From Ruminiclostridium sp. (GTDB lineage Bacteria; Bacillota; Clostridia; Oscillospirales; Ruminococcaceae): 61,029 nt of DNA. Location of the stretch: assembly GCA_017479645.1 (NCBI GenBank), contig JAFVBZ010000074.1, forward strand, positions 1-61,029, given 5' to 3'. The notes beneath the pieces were generated by a model, which saw only the letters and a list, made by a program, of their open reading frames with translations, was not told where the DNA came from and ran no database searches. Of this stretch, positions 7,357 to 16,724 are shown piece by piece. The stretch's first letter is position 1. Each line of letters opens with the position of its first letter. The translations under genes were made by a program, and so were the position numbers.

Positions 7357-7833
7357 TTACTTGCCTATATCGAGTATCTCGAACTGGAGTATGCCGGAAG
7401 GAGTCTCAACATCAACGATATCGCCCTTCTTGTGACCGAGAAGAGCTCTGCCTATCGGAGATTCGTCGGAGATCTTGCCTGCCTTTACATCAACTTCCTT
7501 GGAACCTACGATATGAAGTTCGCGGACGTCATTTTCCTCGATATCCTTTACGGTCACCTTGTTACCGTGCTGAACGTGCTCGGTGGAAAGGCTGTCCTCG
7601 TCTATTACCTTTACGTTCTTGAGGGTAGCTTCGATCTCAGCGATGCGGGCTTCGATAATACCCTGTTCGTTCTTGGCTTCATCGTACTCGGAGTTTTCGG
7701 AAAGGTCTCCGAATGAGAGCGCCACCTTGATCTTTTCGGCGATGTCCTTTCTCTTGACGGTCTTGAGGTTTTCAAGCTCCGCTTCAAGTGCGTTAAGTCC
7801 TTCCTGTGTCAATACTGTCTGTTTAGCTGCCAT
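7357..7833 (-). CDS. greA: Transcription elongation factor GreA
   Basis: GreA rescues backtracked RNA polymerase by stimulating cleavage of the nascent transcript. The 158-residue length is standard. The N-terminal coiled coil (about 8-75) contains the [16 protein letters not shown] acidic loop motif, and the C-terminal FKBP-like domain contains [22 protein letters not shown]. The start follows an AGAAAGGAA site. Only 39 nt separate it from the S41 gene upstream on the same strand, so readthrough from the ftsEX cluster is possible. Confidence 0.97.
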   Translation of the reverse strand: MAAKQTVLTQEGLNALEAELENLKTVKRKDIAEKIKVALSFGDLSENSEYDEAKNEQGIIEARIAEIEATLKNVKVIDEDSLSTEHVQHGNKVTVKDIEENDVRELHIVGSKEVDVKAGKISDESPIGRALLGHKKGDIVDVETPSGILQFEILDIGK

Positions 7834-7872
7834 GGTTTTATTCCTTTCTTATCTTAAAAATGGATTTCGTTA

Positions 7873-9237
7873 TTACTGCTGCGGGCGGTCTTCCTCGCCC
7901 TGGATATTCGGCTGGGGTTCGCCCTGGCGCACTGTGGAAGCCGATGTTTCGGCTGTTTCGCCTTCGCTTTCTGCCGGCGCTTCTTCCGGAACGGAAGTCT
8001 CTGCCGCCGACTGAGCCGCATTTTCAGCTGCCGCGGAAGCCTTGGTGAGTATTACCTCCACCGCCTTTTTGAGCTGTATATCGTCTGATGCCGTGTAAGC
8101 GGAGGGATCCGGTTCACGTTCGCCGTCGTACTCCACGAAAAACTCGGGAGTTATGCCGGTCTCGTTGTAGCTGCCGTTTTCCGCTTCCGGACGGATCACC
8201 GCCACGGATATTTCGATCGCCGTACCGTCGTTGAAAGTCCTGGTTTCCTGGAGAGTTCCCCAGCCCATGGTATTTTCGCCTACGGTAACTCCGGACGAAC
8301 GGTCACGGAGCGCTTCCGCAATAAGTTCGGCGGAACCGCCGGTCTTTTCATCTATTATAATACTTATCGGGAGATCTGTAAAGCTTCCTCCGGCGGATTC
8401 CGCGACGATCCTTGTCGAATTGTTCTTATAGACCGCCGAAGCGACAGTCCCTGCCTCTGTGAAGGGGGAGACGACTGCACCTACGGAAGAGTAAACACTT
8501 CCGGATACGCCGCGCAGATCGAAGATATATCCGGACACCCGGCTTTCGGAGTAAGCGTCGAGAAGCGCCTGCATTCTTGTTCCGGTAGCTTCATTCACCG
8601 ACAGGAACGTGAAGCAGAGGATACCGTTGTCGAGCAGAACCGCGTCGAGTGTGGGTATGCCGAATGAAGCTCTTGCGAGGTTGTATTCCGTCTCTTCGCC
8701 GTCGCGCCTTACGGTGAAGCGGCGTTTTGTACCCTCATCGCCGTAACGGAGCTGTTCGCTCGCGGACTCATATCCGGATTCGAGAACGCTCACACCCTCA
8801 ACGGTGATTATGATATCGCCGGGAAGAATGCCGTTCTCTGCTGCCGGGGAGCCTTCATACACATCGGTTATCTTGATGTAGCCACTCTCTTCCTTCTCAA
8901 ATACGAATCCGAGACCGACCACATTTCCGCTTTCCTCGCGGGTCTTATAGTAGTATTCATCTGTGGTGTAGTATCTTGCCGAGCTGTCGGCGATACACTC
9001 AAGGTAACCGGAGTAAACGCCGTATTTCATAGCATCGTCGCTTACGGGATAGAGCGAATAGTTGCGCACATAAGCGTCTATCTCCTGGAGCTTGGTGTAC
9101 ATCTCACCGCGCTGCTGAACGTCCGCAACTTTTTCGTTGTAGTTGTTCAGCGACACCGTCATCGTTATGACGAATGTTACCGCGCAGGCGATAGCGGCAA
9201 TGCTTATAGCTATGCCTATCGAAATTTTTCTGTTCAT
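7873..9237 (-). CDS. S41-family C-terminal-processing-protease-like protein, probably inactive
   Basis: This 454-residue protein has an N-terminal membrane anchor (about 5-30), a PDZ domain (about 108-180 with GSPAAENGILPGDIIITVEG) and an S41 fold (about 200-370). Active CtpA/Tsp enzymes use a Ser-Lys dyad in SASE and GKG motifs. Here the corresponding segments read TGGSAEL (299-305) and MGWGTLQ (324-330). The Lys position is Trp326, and the Ser position, counted from the conserved Glu304, is Gly301, with Ser302 shifted by one. The usual DLRNNPGG is DLRGVSGS. I therefore infer a pseudoprotease that may bind or regulate. It ends in an Ala/Glu/Pro-rich tail. It follows ftsE-ftsX-M23 hydrolase, suggesting a role in controlling wall hydrolysis. 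Confidence 0.85.
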   Translation of the reverse strand: MNRKISIGIAISIAAIACAVTFVITMTVSLNNYNEKVADVQQRGEMYTKLQEIDAYVRNYSLYPVSDDAMKYGVYSGYLECIADSSARYYTTDEYYYKTREESGNVVGLGFVFEKEESGYIKITDVYEGSPAAENGILPGDIIITVEGVSVLESGYESASEQLRYGDEGTKRRFTVRRDGEETEYNLARASFGIPTLDAVLLDNGILCFTFLSVNEATGTRMQALLDAYSESRVSGYIFDLRGVSGSVYSSVGAVVSPFTEAGTVASAVYKNNSTRIVAESAGGSFTDLPISIIIDEKTGGSAELIAEALRDRSSGVTVGENTMGWGTLQETRTFNDGTAIEISVAVIRPEAENGSYNETGITPEFFVEYDGEREPDPSAYTASDDIQLKKAVEVILTKASAAAENAAQSAAETSVPEEAPAESEGETAETSASTVRQGEPQPNIQGEEDRPQQ

Positions 9238-9268
9238 ACTGTTTCCTTAAACCTGTGCCGGGAGCGCA

Positions 9269-10600
9269 TTACTGCGGCATAGGCACAACGCCGAGAGGAT
9301 CTATGCGTCCGCCGTCCTTGCGCACCTCGAAGTGCAGATGCGGACCGGTAGCCCAGCCGGTAGAGCCGACAGCCGCTATGCAGTCGCCCTTGTTTACCAC
9401 CTGACCGACGCTGACATAGATAGCGCTGCAGTGCGCGTAAAGTGTCTGGTAGCCGTTGCCGTGGTCAATAACGACGTACATTCCGTAGTCATAGCCGGGG
9501 ATATATGTGGTCTTGGCGACGATGACCTCACCGCCCTTGGAGGCGTAAATGTTAGCTCCCATCATACCGCTGTTTCCGATGTCTATACCGCCGTGATTTC
9601 CGCTTCTCCACGCGTCATATCCGAAGTATGTGGTTATGAGGGTGAATGACGGAGATACGGGCCATGCCCATTCACCGGTATCATAAACGGTGTTGTGTTT
9701 TGCGGCTTCCTGAGCGCGTCTGATCTCTTCTTCGAGGGCTTTTTCCGCCTTTTCACGGTCAGCCTGTGTTACTTTCTTCTCATACTGGAGGTTCGCCTGT
9801 CTCGATTCAAGATCCTGTATCTTTACGGCATAGGTGTTGTATTCGTCCCAATAAGAGGTGTTGAGGTCATTGTAATACTTCTTCTCCTCGTCGAGAGCGG
9901 TCTTTTCGTCAAGCAGATCGTCCTTCTCCGATTCGAGGGTGATCTTGTCATATTCGAGGTTCTTCTTTGCGTCCTCAAGATCCTTCTCGTCCTGCTCCAG
10001 CTTTTCGATATCGCTCATGAGCTGGTGCATGAAGTTAAGGTTCTGCTCATTGACGCTCTTCATTATCTCGCTTCTCACGAAGATATCGTAGAAGTCCGCC
10101 GAGCCGGCAATTATCGAGAGATAATCGTCCGAGTCGGTTATATACATAGCGTGCATTATTTTGCCGAAGCGCTCGATGTTCTCCTTGTTCTGCTTATCGA
10201 GCATCTCGATCTGCATCTCCTTGTCGGCGATGCTTGCCTCGGTATCTGAAATGCGCAGTTCTACCGCGGCGATCTCGGCTTCCTTGTCAATTATCTCCTG
10301 CTCCTTGTCCGCAACGGAAAGGTTCACGAGATCTATCTTGTTCTGTGTAGTGACGAGCTTTTCCCAGTAGTTGTCCTGGAGTTCCTTGTTCGATTCTATA
10401 TCCGTGCCTGCCTGTGCGATCTTCTGCTCAAGCTCCTTGATCTTGTCGTCCGCGTCCTTTATCTTCTGGGCGAGATCGGACTGGGTATCCGCATGGGAAA
10501 CAAGGGGTTTTATCATGGACGGCTGTCCCGAAAGAAGAACTGCCGCACAGCATACTGCCGCGAACACGGTGTTTCTTATTGTTCTTGCTTTTCTTTTCAT
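9269..10600 (-). CDS. Coiled-coil M23 peptidoglycan hydrolase (PcsB/EnvC-like) of the FtsEX system
   Basis: The protein is 443 residues, with a signal sequence to about residue 37, a long heptad-rich coiled coil (about 38-300) and a LytM/M23 zinc peptidase domain (about 325-440). The zinc and catalytic residues are all present: His336 and Asp340 in HGGID, His390 in YAHCS, and His421/His423 in HLHFE. The domain therefore appears active, unlike EnvC, which only activates amidases. FtsX extracellular loops are known to control such coiled-coil hydrolases in Firmicutes, and the gene lies 4 nt after ftsX. It should cut peptide cross-links at the septum or during elongation. Confidence 0.92.
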   Translation of the reverse strand: MKRKARTIRNTVFAAVCCAAVLLSGQPSMIKPLVSHADTQSDLAQKIKDADDKIKELEQKIAQAGTDIESNKELQDNYWEKLVTTQNKIDLVNLSVADKEQEIIDKEAEIAAVELRISDTEASIADKEMQIEMLDKQNKENIERFGKIMHAMYITDSDDYLSIIAGSADFYDIFVRSEIMKSVNEQNLNFMHQLMSDIEKLEQDEKDLEDAKKNLEYDKITLESEKDDLLDEKTALDEEKKYYNDLNTSYWDEYNTYAVKIQDLESRQANLQYEKKVTQADREKAEKALEEEIRRAQEAAKHNTVYDTGEWAWPVSPSFTLITTYFGYDAWRSGNHGGIDIGNSGMMGANIYASKGGEVIVAKTTYIPGYDYGMYVVIDHGNGYQTLYAHCSAIYVSVGQVVNKGDCIAAVGSTGWATGPHLHFEVRKDGGRIDPLGVVPMPQ

Positions 10601-10604
10601 TATA

Positions 10605-11507
10605 TCAGACCTTTACATACTTTCCTGTGCTGATGATCGTACCGATAGCACCGAGGAATGCTCCGAGCAGGCAGTTAGCCGCCAGCAGATACCACATAAC
10701 GTCGTTGAACTGGATTATGTTCACAAGTCCGAAGATGCGCCAGATGGTGATATCGCCCTCAAAGAGCTGGATAAGCGCTTCGTAGGCGACTTTTGTCACG
10801 AACCATGACGCTCCGCCTGCCGCGACTCCGATAAACATACCCTCGATAAAGAACGGTATCTTTACGAACGCGTTGGTAGCGCCCACCACCTTCATTATGT
10901 TGATCTCTTTCTTTCGGGCAAAAACGCTGCTTCTTATAGCATTGTAGATGATGATGATGCTTGTAACGATCATCGCCGCAAGTATCGCAACAGCGATGAT
11001 CGAGAGGGTGTTCCGAATATCGACGAGAGCCGATGCGAAATCGTACGGCGCGGAGACTTTCTCCACTCCCTCTATCGTACGGAACTCCTCCGCAGTCTCG
11101 GAAATAAGCGAAATATCCTTTACGGTGACGCGGAACGTATGGGGCATCGGGTTTTCCGGGAGATACTCGAAAAGCTCTGCCATTTCCGGCATCTCGTTCT
11201 GCTTGTCAGCCCAAGCCTCTTCTTTGGAGTAGAACACCACGCCGAGACGGTTGGGGTTTGCGTTGAGCGCATCGGTGATGTGGTTGAGCACATCGTCGCT
11301 GACATCGCCGTAAACGTAAACGTCGATCTCGTTCTTTTCCTCTATATTTGACAGAACTATGTTCAGATCCATAGCGACGAGCACGCCGAGTCCCATAAGG
11401 AGCAGGCTTACGAGCAGCACGGAGAAGCTCGCTATTGACATCATCGCGTTTCTGAATACCGAACCTACCCCGCGCTTGACGAGGTAGCTGAAATTGCTCA
11501 TTCTCAT
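10605..11507 (-). CDS. ftsX: Cell division ABC transporter permease FtsX
   Basis: This 300-residue protein starts with a cytoplasmic segment and a first membrane helix (about 25-47). A large extracellular domain follows (about 48-165; region IDVYVYGDVSDDV to SAPYDFASAL), then three more helices (about 170-195, 215-245, 265-290), the usual FtsX topology. With FtsE it transmits ATP hydrolysis across the membrane to a wall hydrolase, here the M23 protein encoded next. It lies 10 nt downstream of ftsE. Confidence 0.95.
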   Translation of the reverse strand: MRMSNFSYLVKRGVGSVFRNAMMSIASFSVLLVSLLLMGLGVLVAMDLNIVLSNIEEKNEIDVYVYGDVSDDVLNHITDALNANPNRLGVVFYSKEEAWADKQNEMPEMAELFEYLPENPMPHTFRVTVKDISLISETAEEFRTIEGVEKVSAPYDFASALVDIRNTLSIIAVAILAAMIVTSIIIIYNAIRSSVFARKKEINIMKVVGATNAFVKIPFFIEGMFIGVAAGGASWFVTKVAYEALIQLFEGDITIWRIFGLVNIIQFNDVMWYLLAANCLLGAFLGAIGTIISTGKYVKV

Positions 11508-11517
11508 ATTATATAGC

Positions 11518-12204
11518 TTATTCTCCTTCTATATAGCCGTCGAAGGCTATGCTGCCTTCCTTTAAGTTAATGATCCTGCCGCCGAAATACTTCACAAGGT
11601 CATGGTTGTGGGTGACCATAATGACAGTGGTGCCGCACTCATTTATATCCTGCAGCAGCTCGACTATCTCGTAGGACAGCTTCGGGTCTATGTTTCCGGT
11701 AGGCTCGTCGGCAATGATTATCTTCGGGTCACAGGCGAAGGCTCTCGCGATCGCAACACGCTGCTGCTCACCGCCGGAAAGCTGTCCGGGGTAAGCCTTT
11801 GCCTTGTCGTTGAGCTTGACGAGGTCAAGCACATACGGCACTCTCTGACGGATATATTTCTTTGACTTGTCTATAACGCGCAGCACAAAAGCGACGTTCT
11901 CATACACGGTAAGGGTGGGTATCAGTCTGAAATCCTGGAATATCATACCGAGAGAGCGTCTGAAATAAGGGAGCTTGCGGCGTCTGAGCTTTGTGAGGTT
12001 GTAGCCGTTGACAAAAACGCGTCCGCCGGTGGGCTGTATCTCCCTTGTGAGGAGCTTGAGCAGCGTACTTTTTCCGGCGCCGCTGTCGCCGACGATGAAC
12101 ACGAACTCGCCGTCGTTCACTCTTATATTTATATCGTTCAGAGCATCAACGCCGCCTTTTGCGCCGTCAACATAGTGAACGTCAACATTCTTCAATTCTA
12201 CCAT
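11518..12204 (-). CDS. ftsE: Cell division ATP-binding protein FtsE
   Basis: This is a 228-residue ABC ATPase with Walker A GDSGAGKST (about 38-46), Q-loop region MIFQDFRLIP, signature LSGGEQQRVAIARAF (about 136-150), Walker B IIIADEPTGN and switch His in MVTHNHDL. It partners FtsX and controls the M23 hydrolase. It is the first gene of the ftsE-ftsX-M23-S41 cluster. No strong promoter was found in the 113-nt gap upstream, so transcription may come from the regulator gene or a weak promoter. Confidence 0.97.
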   Translation of the reverse strand: MVELKNVDVHYVDGAKGGVDALNDINIRVNDGEFVFIVGDSGAGKSTLLKLLTREIQPTGGRVFVNGYNLTKLRRRKLPYFRRSLGMIFQDFRLIPTLTVYENVAFVLRVIDKSKKYIRQRVPYVLDLVKLNDKAKAYPGQLSGGEQQRVAIARAFACDPKIIIADEPTGNIDPKLSYEIVELLQDINECGTTVIMVTHNHDLVKYFGGRIINLKEGSIAFDGYIEGE

Positions 12205-12260
12205 TTATATCTCCTGTATCGGTTGCGGGGGAAAACTTTATTTGCATCATAAACAGAACC

Positions 12261-12294
12261 GTATCTTTCCGCCGTCTGCACAGCGGAAAGATAC
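12261..12294 (-). terminator. Possible terminator or pause hairpin after the PucR-type regulator
   Basis: GTATCTTTCCGC (12261-12272) and GCGGAAAGATAC (12283-12294) form a perfect 12-bp stem with a 10-nt loop. On the minus strand only a mixed GGTTCTGTTT tract follows, so termination may be partial. Confidence 0.5.
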
Positions 12295-12317
12295 AAGCAG
12301 GGTTATTTCCATTGGGA

Positions 12318-13403
12318 TCAGAACTTGATCGGATCGGCGGAGAGGTACTTCTTTACCATAAGCGCGATCTTGAAGATGATAGCGTGGTCAAACTCGCGGA
12401 GATCGAGGCCTGTGAGCTTCTTGATCTTGTCGAGTCTGTAAACGAGTGTATTTCTGTGTACGAAGAGCTTTCTTGAAGTCTCGGAAACGTTGAGGTTGTT
12501 CTCGAAGAAGCGCTGGATCGTGAAGAGAGTCTCGTGATCGAGGGACTCGATAGAACCCTTCTTGAACACTTCCTTGAGGAAAGTCTCACAGAGCGTGGTG
12601 GGCAGGTGGTAGATAAGTCTTGCGATACCGAGGTTGTCGTAGCTTACGATATTCTTCTCCGTATCGAATACCTTGCCGACTTCAATAGCTATCTGCGCTT
12701 CCTTGAAGGAACGTGCAAGATCCTTTACGCCGATAACAGGGGTACCGATACCGATGTTGACGCGGGTGAAGAACTCGGTCTGGAGCGTATCCGCAATGGA
12801 GCGTGCCAGCTTTTCGAGATCCTTTACATCTATACCGCTCTTGATCTCCTTGACAAGAACGATCTCGCTTTCTGTGATGTTGAATACGAAATCCTTGTTC
12901 TTATCCGGGAAGAGGTTCTGGATAACGTCATAAGCGGACACATCGTTGGAGGAGATGATGCTTATGAGGAAGACTACTCTGTTTATATCCGCGTTGAAGT
13001 GCAGTTCGCGGGACTTTATGCTTATATCTCCGGGGAGAACGTTGTCGAGGATTATGTTCTTGACGAAGTTGTTGCGGTCGTACTTCTCGTCATAGTACTG
13101 CTTGATGCTTGAAAGCGAGATAGCGAGAATGGAAGCGTACTTGCCTGCCATTTCATCGGTGCCTTCCACAAATACGGCGTAATCGGGCTTTACATGAACG
13201 CCGAAGGGCTTATAGGTATATCCGTCGCGGATAAAGATATCGTGAGAATCGCTGAACTCTATCGAGAAGAAGTCGTTTGAGGTGCCGATCTTCGACAGCT
13301 CGCTGCATGCAACGATAGTTGCGTTCTCGTCGATAACGCCGATGATCCTGCCGACGGTATCTCTCATCTGGTGAACTACTCCCTGGAATAATCTGTTTGA
13401 CAT
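12318..13403 (-). CDS. PucR/CdaR-type transcriptional regulator
   Basis: The product is 361 residues. The N-terminal part (about 1-120) resembles a small ligand-sensing domain of the CdaR/PAS kind (GRIIGVIDENATIVACS). The middle (about 130-280) contains a degenerate GGDEF-like fold with INIGIGTP-type text, here VNIGIGTPVIGVKDLARSFKEAQIAIEV. The C-terminal helix-turn-helix of the PucR family is clear (NNLNVSETSRKLFVHRNTLVYRL, about 305-328). Members sense small molecules and activate nearby genes. The target is unknown, but ftsEX lies immediately downstream on the same strand. It has a promoter at 13555-13583. Confidence 0.88.
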   Translation of the reverse strand: MSNRLFQGVVHQMRDTVGRIIGVIDENATIVACSELSKIGTSNDFFSIEFSDSHDIFIRDGYTYKPFGVHVKPDYAVFVEGTDEMAGKYASILAISLSSIKQYYDEKYDRNNFVKNIILDNVLPGDISIKSRELHFNADINRVVFLISIISSNDVSAYDVIQNLFPDKNKDFVFNITESEIVLVKEIKSGIDVKDLEKLARSIADTLQTEFFTRVNIGIGTPVIGVKDLARSFKEAQIAIEVGKVFDTEKNIVSYDNLGIARLIYHLPTTLCETFLKEVFKKGSIESLDHETLFTIQRFFENNLNVSETSRKLFVHRNTLVYRLDKIKKLTGLDLREFDHAIIFKIALMVKKYLSADPIKF

Positions 13404-13554
13404 ATTTCTGACCTGTCCTTTCCTGCGGCTTCAGCCGCGTCCGCCGCCGCTTTTCGTCTCTCAGCCCGCCGTTATATCCGGGCAGCGCACATGCGCAAAG
13501 CGGACAATTCCTTTTCTCTCGTGCAGCATACTGCACAAAAATATACATACTTAT

Positions 13555-13583
13555 ATTTTAATAGAAAACGCAAAAAAAATCAA
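13555..13583 (-). promoter_or_regulatory. Promoter of the PucR/CdaR-type regulator gene
   Basis: On the minus strand TTGATT (13583-13578) and TAAAAT (13560-13555) are 17 nt apart, inside an AT-rich stretch, about 150 nt upstream of the ATG. Confidence 0.65.
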
Positions 13584-13631
13584 GTCTTTTATGTGAAAAA
13601 TGTAAATTTTTCTTCTAAAAATTTTTACATA

Positions 13632-13660
13632 TTGCCAAATCGGGCGTTTCGTGGTATAAT
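13632..13660 (+). promoter_or_regulatory. Promoter of metG operon
   Basis: TTGCCA (13632-13637) and TATAAT (13655-13660) have a 17-nt spacer, about 36 nt before the metG ATG and its AAGGAG site. No T-box leader fits in this short distance. Confidence 0.85.
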
Positions 13661-13696
13661 ATTAACTGATTTACTATATAAAAAGGAGTTGTTTTC

Positions 13697-15628
13697 ATGA
13701 GCAAGACATATTATATCACCACCCCTATATACTACCCGTCCGGAAATCCGCATATAGGCCACTGCTATACCACGGTTGCCTGCGACGTTATCGCAAGATT
13801 CAAGAGAATGCAGGGCTATGACGTAATGTTCCTCACCGGAACCGACGAACACGGCGCAAAGATACAGCAGAAAGCCGAAGCCGAGGGCAAGACCCCCCAG
13901 GAATACGTTGACGGCATCGTTGCCAACTTCAAGAAGCTCTGGAGCTTTATGAATATAAGCTACGACCGCTATATAAGAACGACAGACCCCTGCCACATAG
14001 AGACAGTCCAGAACATCTTTAAAAAGCTCTATGACAAGGGTTATATCTACAAAGGCTCCTACAAGGGCAAGTACTGCGTACCCTGCGAGAGCTTCTGGAC
14101 AGAGACACAGCTTGTTGACGGAAAATGTCCGGACTGCGGACGCGAGGTCAAGGACGCGGAAGAGGAAGCATACTTTCTGAAACTCTCCGGAATGACCGAC
14201 AGGATCACCGATCTTCTCCGGAATACCGACTATCTCCGCCCCGAGAGCCGTATCAACGAGATGATAAACAACTTCGTCAAGGACGGGCTCGAAGACCTGT
14301 GCATCTCCAGAACTTCCGTAAAATGGGGTATCCCCGTTCCTTTCGACGAGAAGCACACCGTTTATGTATGGCTTGACGCGCTTATCAACTATATCAGCGC
14401 ACTCGGCTATGAAAACGGCACCTACAATGATTTCGACAAATACTGGCCTGCGGATATGCACATGACCGCAAAGGAGATCGTGCGCTTCCATTCAATAGTA
14501 TGGCCGGCTATCCTTATGATGCTGGAGATCCCGCTTCCCAAGCGCCTTTACGGTCACGGCTGGATAACATTCGGCGGCGCGAAGATGTCAAAGTCCCTCG
14601 GCAATGTCGTTGACCCGTTCATTCTCGGTGAGCGCTACGGCGTTGACGCGGTGCGCTATCAGATACTCCGCGATATGCCCTACGGCTCGGATTCCAACTT
14701 CTCCAACGAGATAATGATAGGCAGGATCAATACAGACCTTGCCAACGACCTCGGAAACCTTGTTTCCCGTACAGTTGCAATGGCGGACAAATATTTCGGC
14801 GGAACACTCATTGCCGACCGTCAGTCCGACCCGCTGGACGACGAGCTTATTGCTATGGCGAAGGCTCTGCGCGAACCGGTAACAGGCTATATCGACGAGG
14901 CTCAGCATTCCCTTGCCCTCGCTGAGATATTCAAGGTAGTTTCCCGTGCCAACAAGTATATCGACGAGACGGCTCCGTGGATACTCGCAAAGGACGAGGC
15001 AAACAAGCCCCGCCTTGCATCGGTCCTCTACAACCTTCTCGAAACGATCCGCCTCTGCTCATCTCTGCTGTACCCGTTTATGCCGACGACTATGCCGAAG
15101 GTTTGGGAGCAGATCGGCGCTTCCGAAAGCGACGTGACATACGACAATGCGGCGGTATTCGGCGTACTTCCCGCAAATGTGACCGTTCACAAGGGAGAAG
15201 TGCTGTTCCCGCGTATTGACCTCGATAAGGAGATCGACGAGCTGAACGCTATGCTCACGCCCGCAAAGACGATACGCGAGGACGAGGATCTTGACAAGGC
15301 AAATATCATCACGATAGACAAGTTCGCGGAAGTGAAGCTGCGCACCGGCGAGATAACCGCCTGCGAAAAGGTGGCAAAGTCCAAGAAGCTTCTCAAGATA
15401 CAGGTTGATGACGGAAGGAACGGCAGACAGATCGTGTCCGGCATCGCCCAGTGGTACAAGCCCGAAGATCTTATCGGAAGGAAGATAATCTTTGTGGCTA
15501 ATCTCGCGGCAGCCAAGCTCTGCGGCGAAGAGAGCCAGGGTATGCTGCTTGCCTGTGACACCGAGGACGGCGGCGCAAGAGTTGTGTTCCTTGACGGTGA
15601 TATCCCGAACGGCAGCACCGTAAGATGA
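13697..15628 (+). CDS. metG: Methionyl-tRNA synthetase with C-terminal tRNA-binding domain
   Basis: This 643-residue class I synthetase has the HIGH motif at 19-22 (PHIGHCYTT), a zinc-knuckle region with CVPCESFW and CPDCG, and KMSKS at 296-300. The C-terminal OB-fold tRNA-binding domain of the Trbp111/EMAP II type (about 540-643; KLRTGEITACEKV and GRQIVSGIA) aids dimerisation and tRNA binding. It appears complete. It leads a short operon with the flippase-like and zinc-ribbon genes. Confidence 0.97.
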   Translation: MSKTYYITTPIYYPSGNPHIGHCYTTVACDVIARFKRMQGYDVMFLTGTDEHGAKIQQKAEAEGKTPQEYVDGIVANFKKLWSFMNISYDRYIRTTDPCHIETVQNIFKKLYDKGYIYKGSYKGKYCVPCESFWTETQLVDGKCPDCGREVKDAEEEAYFLKLSGMTDRITDLLRNTDYLRPESRINEMINNFVKDGLEDLCISRTSVKWGIPVPFDEKHTVYVWLDALINYISALGYENGTYNDFDKYWPADMHMTAKEIVRFHSIVWPAILMMLEIPLPKRLYGHGWITFGGAKMSKSLGNVVDPFILGERYGVDAVRYQILRDMPYGSDSNFSNEIMIGRINTDLANDLGNLVSRTVAMADKYFGGTLIADRQSDPLDDELIAMAKALREPVTGYIDEAQHSLALAEIFKVVSRANKYIDETAPWILAKDEANKPRLASVLYNLLETIRLCSSLLYPFMPTTMPKVWEQIGASESDVTYDNAAVFGVLPANVTVHKGEVLFPRIDLDKEIDELNAMLTPAKTIREDEDLDKANIITIDKFAEVKLRTGEITACEKVAKSKKLLKIQVDDGRNGRQIVSGIAQWYKPEDLIGRKIIFVANLAAAKLCGEESQGMLLACDTEDGGARVVFLDGDIPNGSTVR

Positions 15629-15656
15629 CCCCGAGTTTTCTTTGAGAGAGGTAAAA

Positions 15657-16724
15657 ATGGGCAAAAAGAAAACCAACAAAGTAAATCTTATAATCTGCGG
15701 CATTGCGTTCATTGTAATGGTATTCGTGCTGTTTTCGGACGGCATTGACAATATATTCAATGCGCTGAAGCAGATGAACCCGCTGTTTCTGGTGATCTCC
15801 GTGCTGTGCATGGTGGTGTACTGGTTCGGGGAAGCGATAGCGACACACCTTGCCGCGAAGAGCATTGAACCGGACACAAAATTCAGGACCTCGCTTCTGG
15901 TAACGATGATAGGGCAGTATTTCAACTGCATAACCCCGTTTGCGTCGGGCGGACAGCCGATGCAGGTATATACCTACATGAAGAACGGTCTTCCGCTGGG
16001 TTCGGCAATGACAGCTCTGCTGAGCCGCTTTATCGTTTACCAGTTCACATTGACGCTCTACTCGATAGTATTTCTTATATTCAAGCTCTCCATGTTCACG
16101 GAAGGGGAGCTCAAGCCGCTGACATTCCTTGTGATCATAGGGTTTATAATCAACACATTCGTCATTGTGCTTCTGATAATGCTTGCATTCTTCCGCAAGG
16201 CGACGAATAAGATAGCCCACGCAGTTGTAAAGCTTCTCGGAAAGATACACATAATCAAGGACGTTGACGACAAGATCGAGTACATTGACAAGGAGCTTGC
16301 ACAGTATTACGAGAACTTTCTGTTTATAAAGAGTCAGCCTGTAATGGTGCTGAAAATGTTTATTGCGACGGTAATTCAGCTTCTCGTATATTTCTCGATC
16401 ACTTATGTGATCTATATTGGTTTCGGCATGACAAAGACTGACTTTTTCACGATAATCGCCTGTCAGGCGTTTGTACTGATGATATCGTCATTTGTTCCGC
16501 TGCCGGGAGCAATGGGCGCGGCTGAGGGCAGCTATGCGGCATTCTTCAAGGGGATATTCGGCGCACACTACACCGTTGTATCAACGTTTATATGGCGTTT
16601 TCTGACATTCTATCTCCCGATACTTGTCGGAATTGTAATAAATCTCAAGATGTCCCGCAGCGGTGTTGATCTTAACCGGGCTGCCGACATCATCAAGGAG
16701 CAGGAGGAAGCGAATGAGCGATAA
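15657..16724 (+). CDS. Lysylphosphatidylglycerol synthase TM-region/UPF0104 family membrane protein
   Basis: The protein is 355 residues with about eight hydrophobic segments, beginning with NLIICGIAFIVMVFVLFSD. The family features are FASGGQPMQVY (around residue 100) and VPLPGAMGAAEGSYAAFF (around residue 285). This superfamily contains the flippase half of MprF and AglD/YbhN-type proteins, thought to move lipids across the membrane. No synthase domain is attached, so a stand-alone flippase role is inferred. I chose ATG 15657, preceded by GAGAGAGG at good distance, over an in-frame TTG 15 nt upstream. It follows metG closely. Confidence 0.85.
   Translation: MGKKKTNKVNLIICGIAFIVMVFVLFSDGIDNIFNALKQMNPLFLVISVLCMVVYWFGEAIATHLAAKSIEPDTKFRTSLLVTMIGQYFNCITPFASGGQPMQVYTYMKNGLPLGSAMTALLSRFIVYQFTLTLYSIVFLIFKLSMFTEGELKPLTFLVIIGFIINTFVIVLLIMLAFFRKATNKIAHAVVKLLGKIHIIKDVDDKIEYIDKELAQYYENFLFIKSQPVMVLKMFIATVIQLLVYFSITYVIYIGFGMTKTDFFTIIACQAFVLMISSFVPLPGAMGAAEGSYAAFFKGIFGAHYTVVSTFIWRFLTFYLPILVGIVINLKMSRSGVDLNRAADIIKEQEEANER

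Noticed and set aside
13404-13696. T-box or other riboswitch ahead of metG.
   Set aside because: The promoter at 13632-13660 leaves only about 30 nt of leader; no T-box sequence AGGGTGG is seen.
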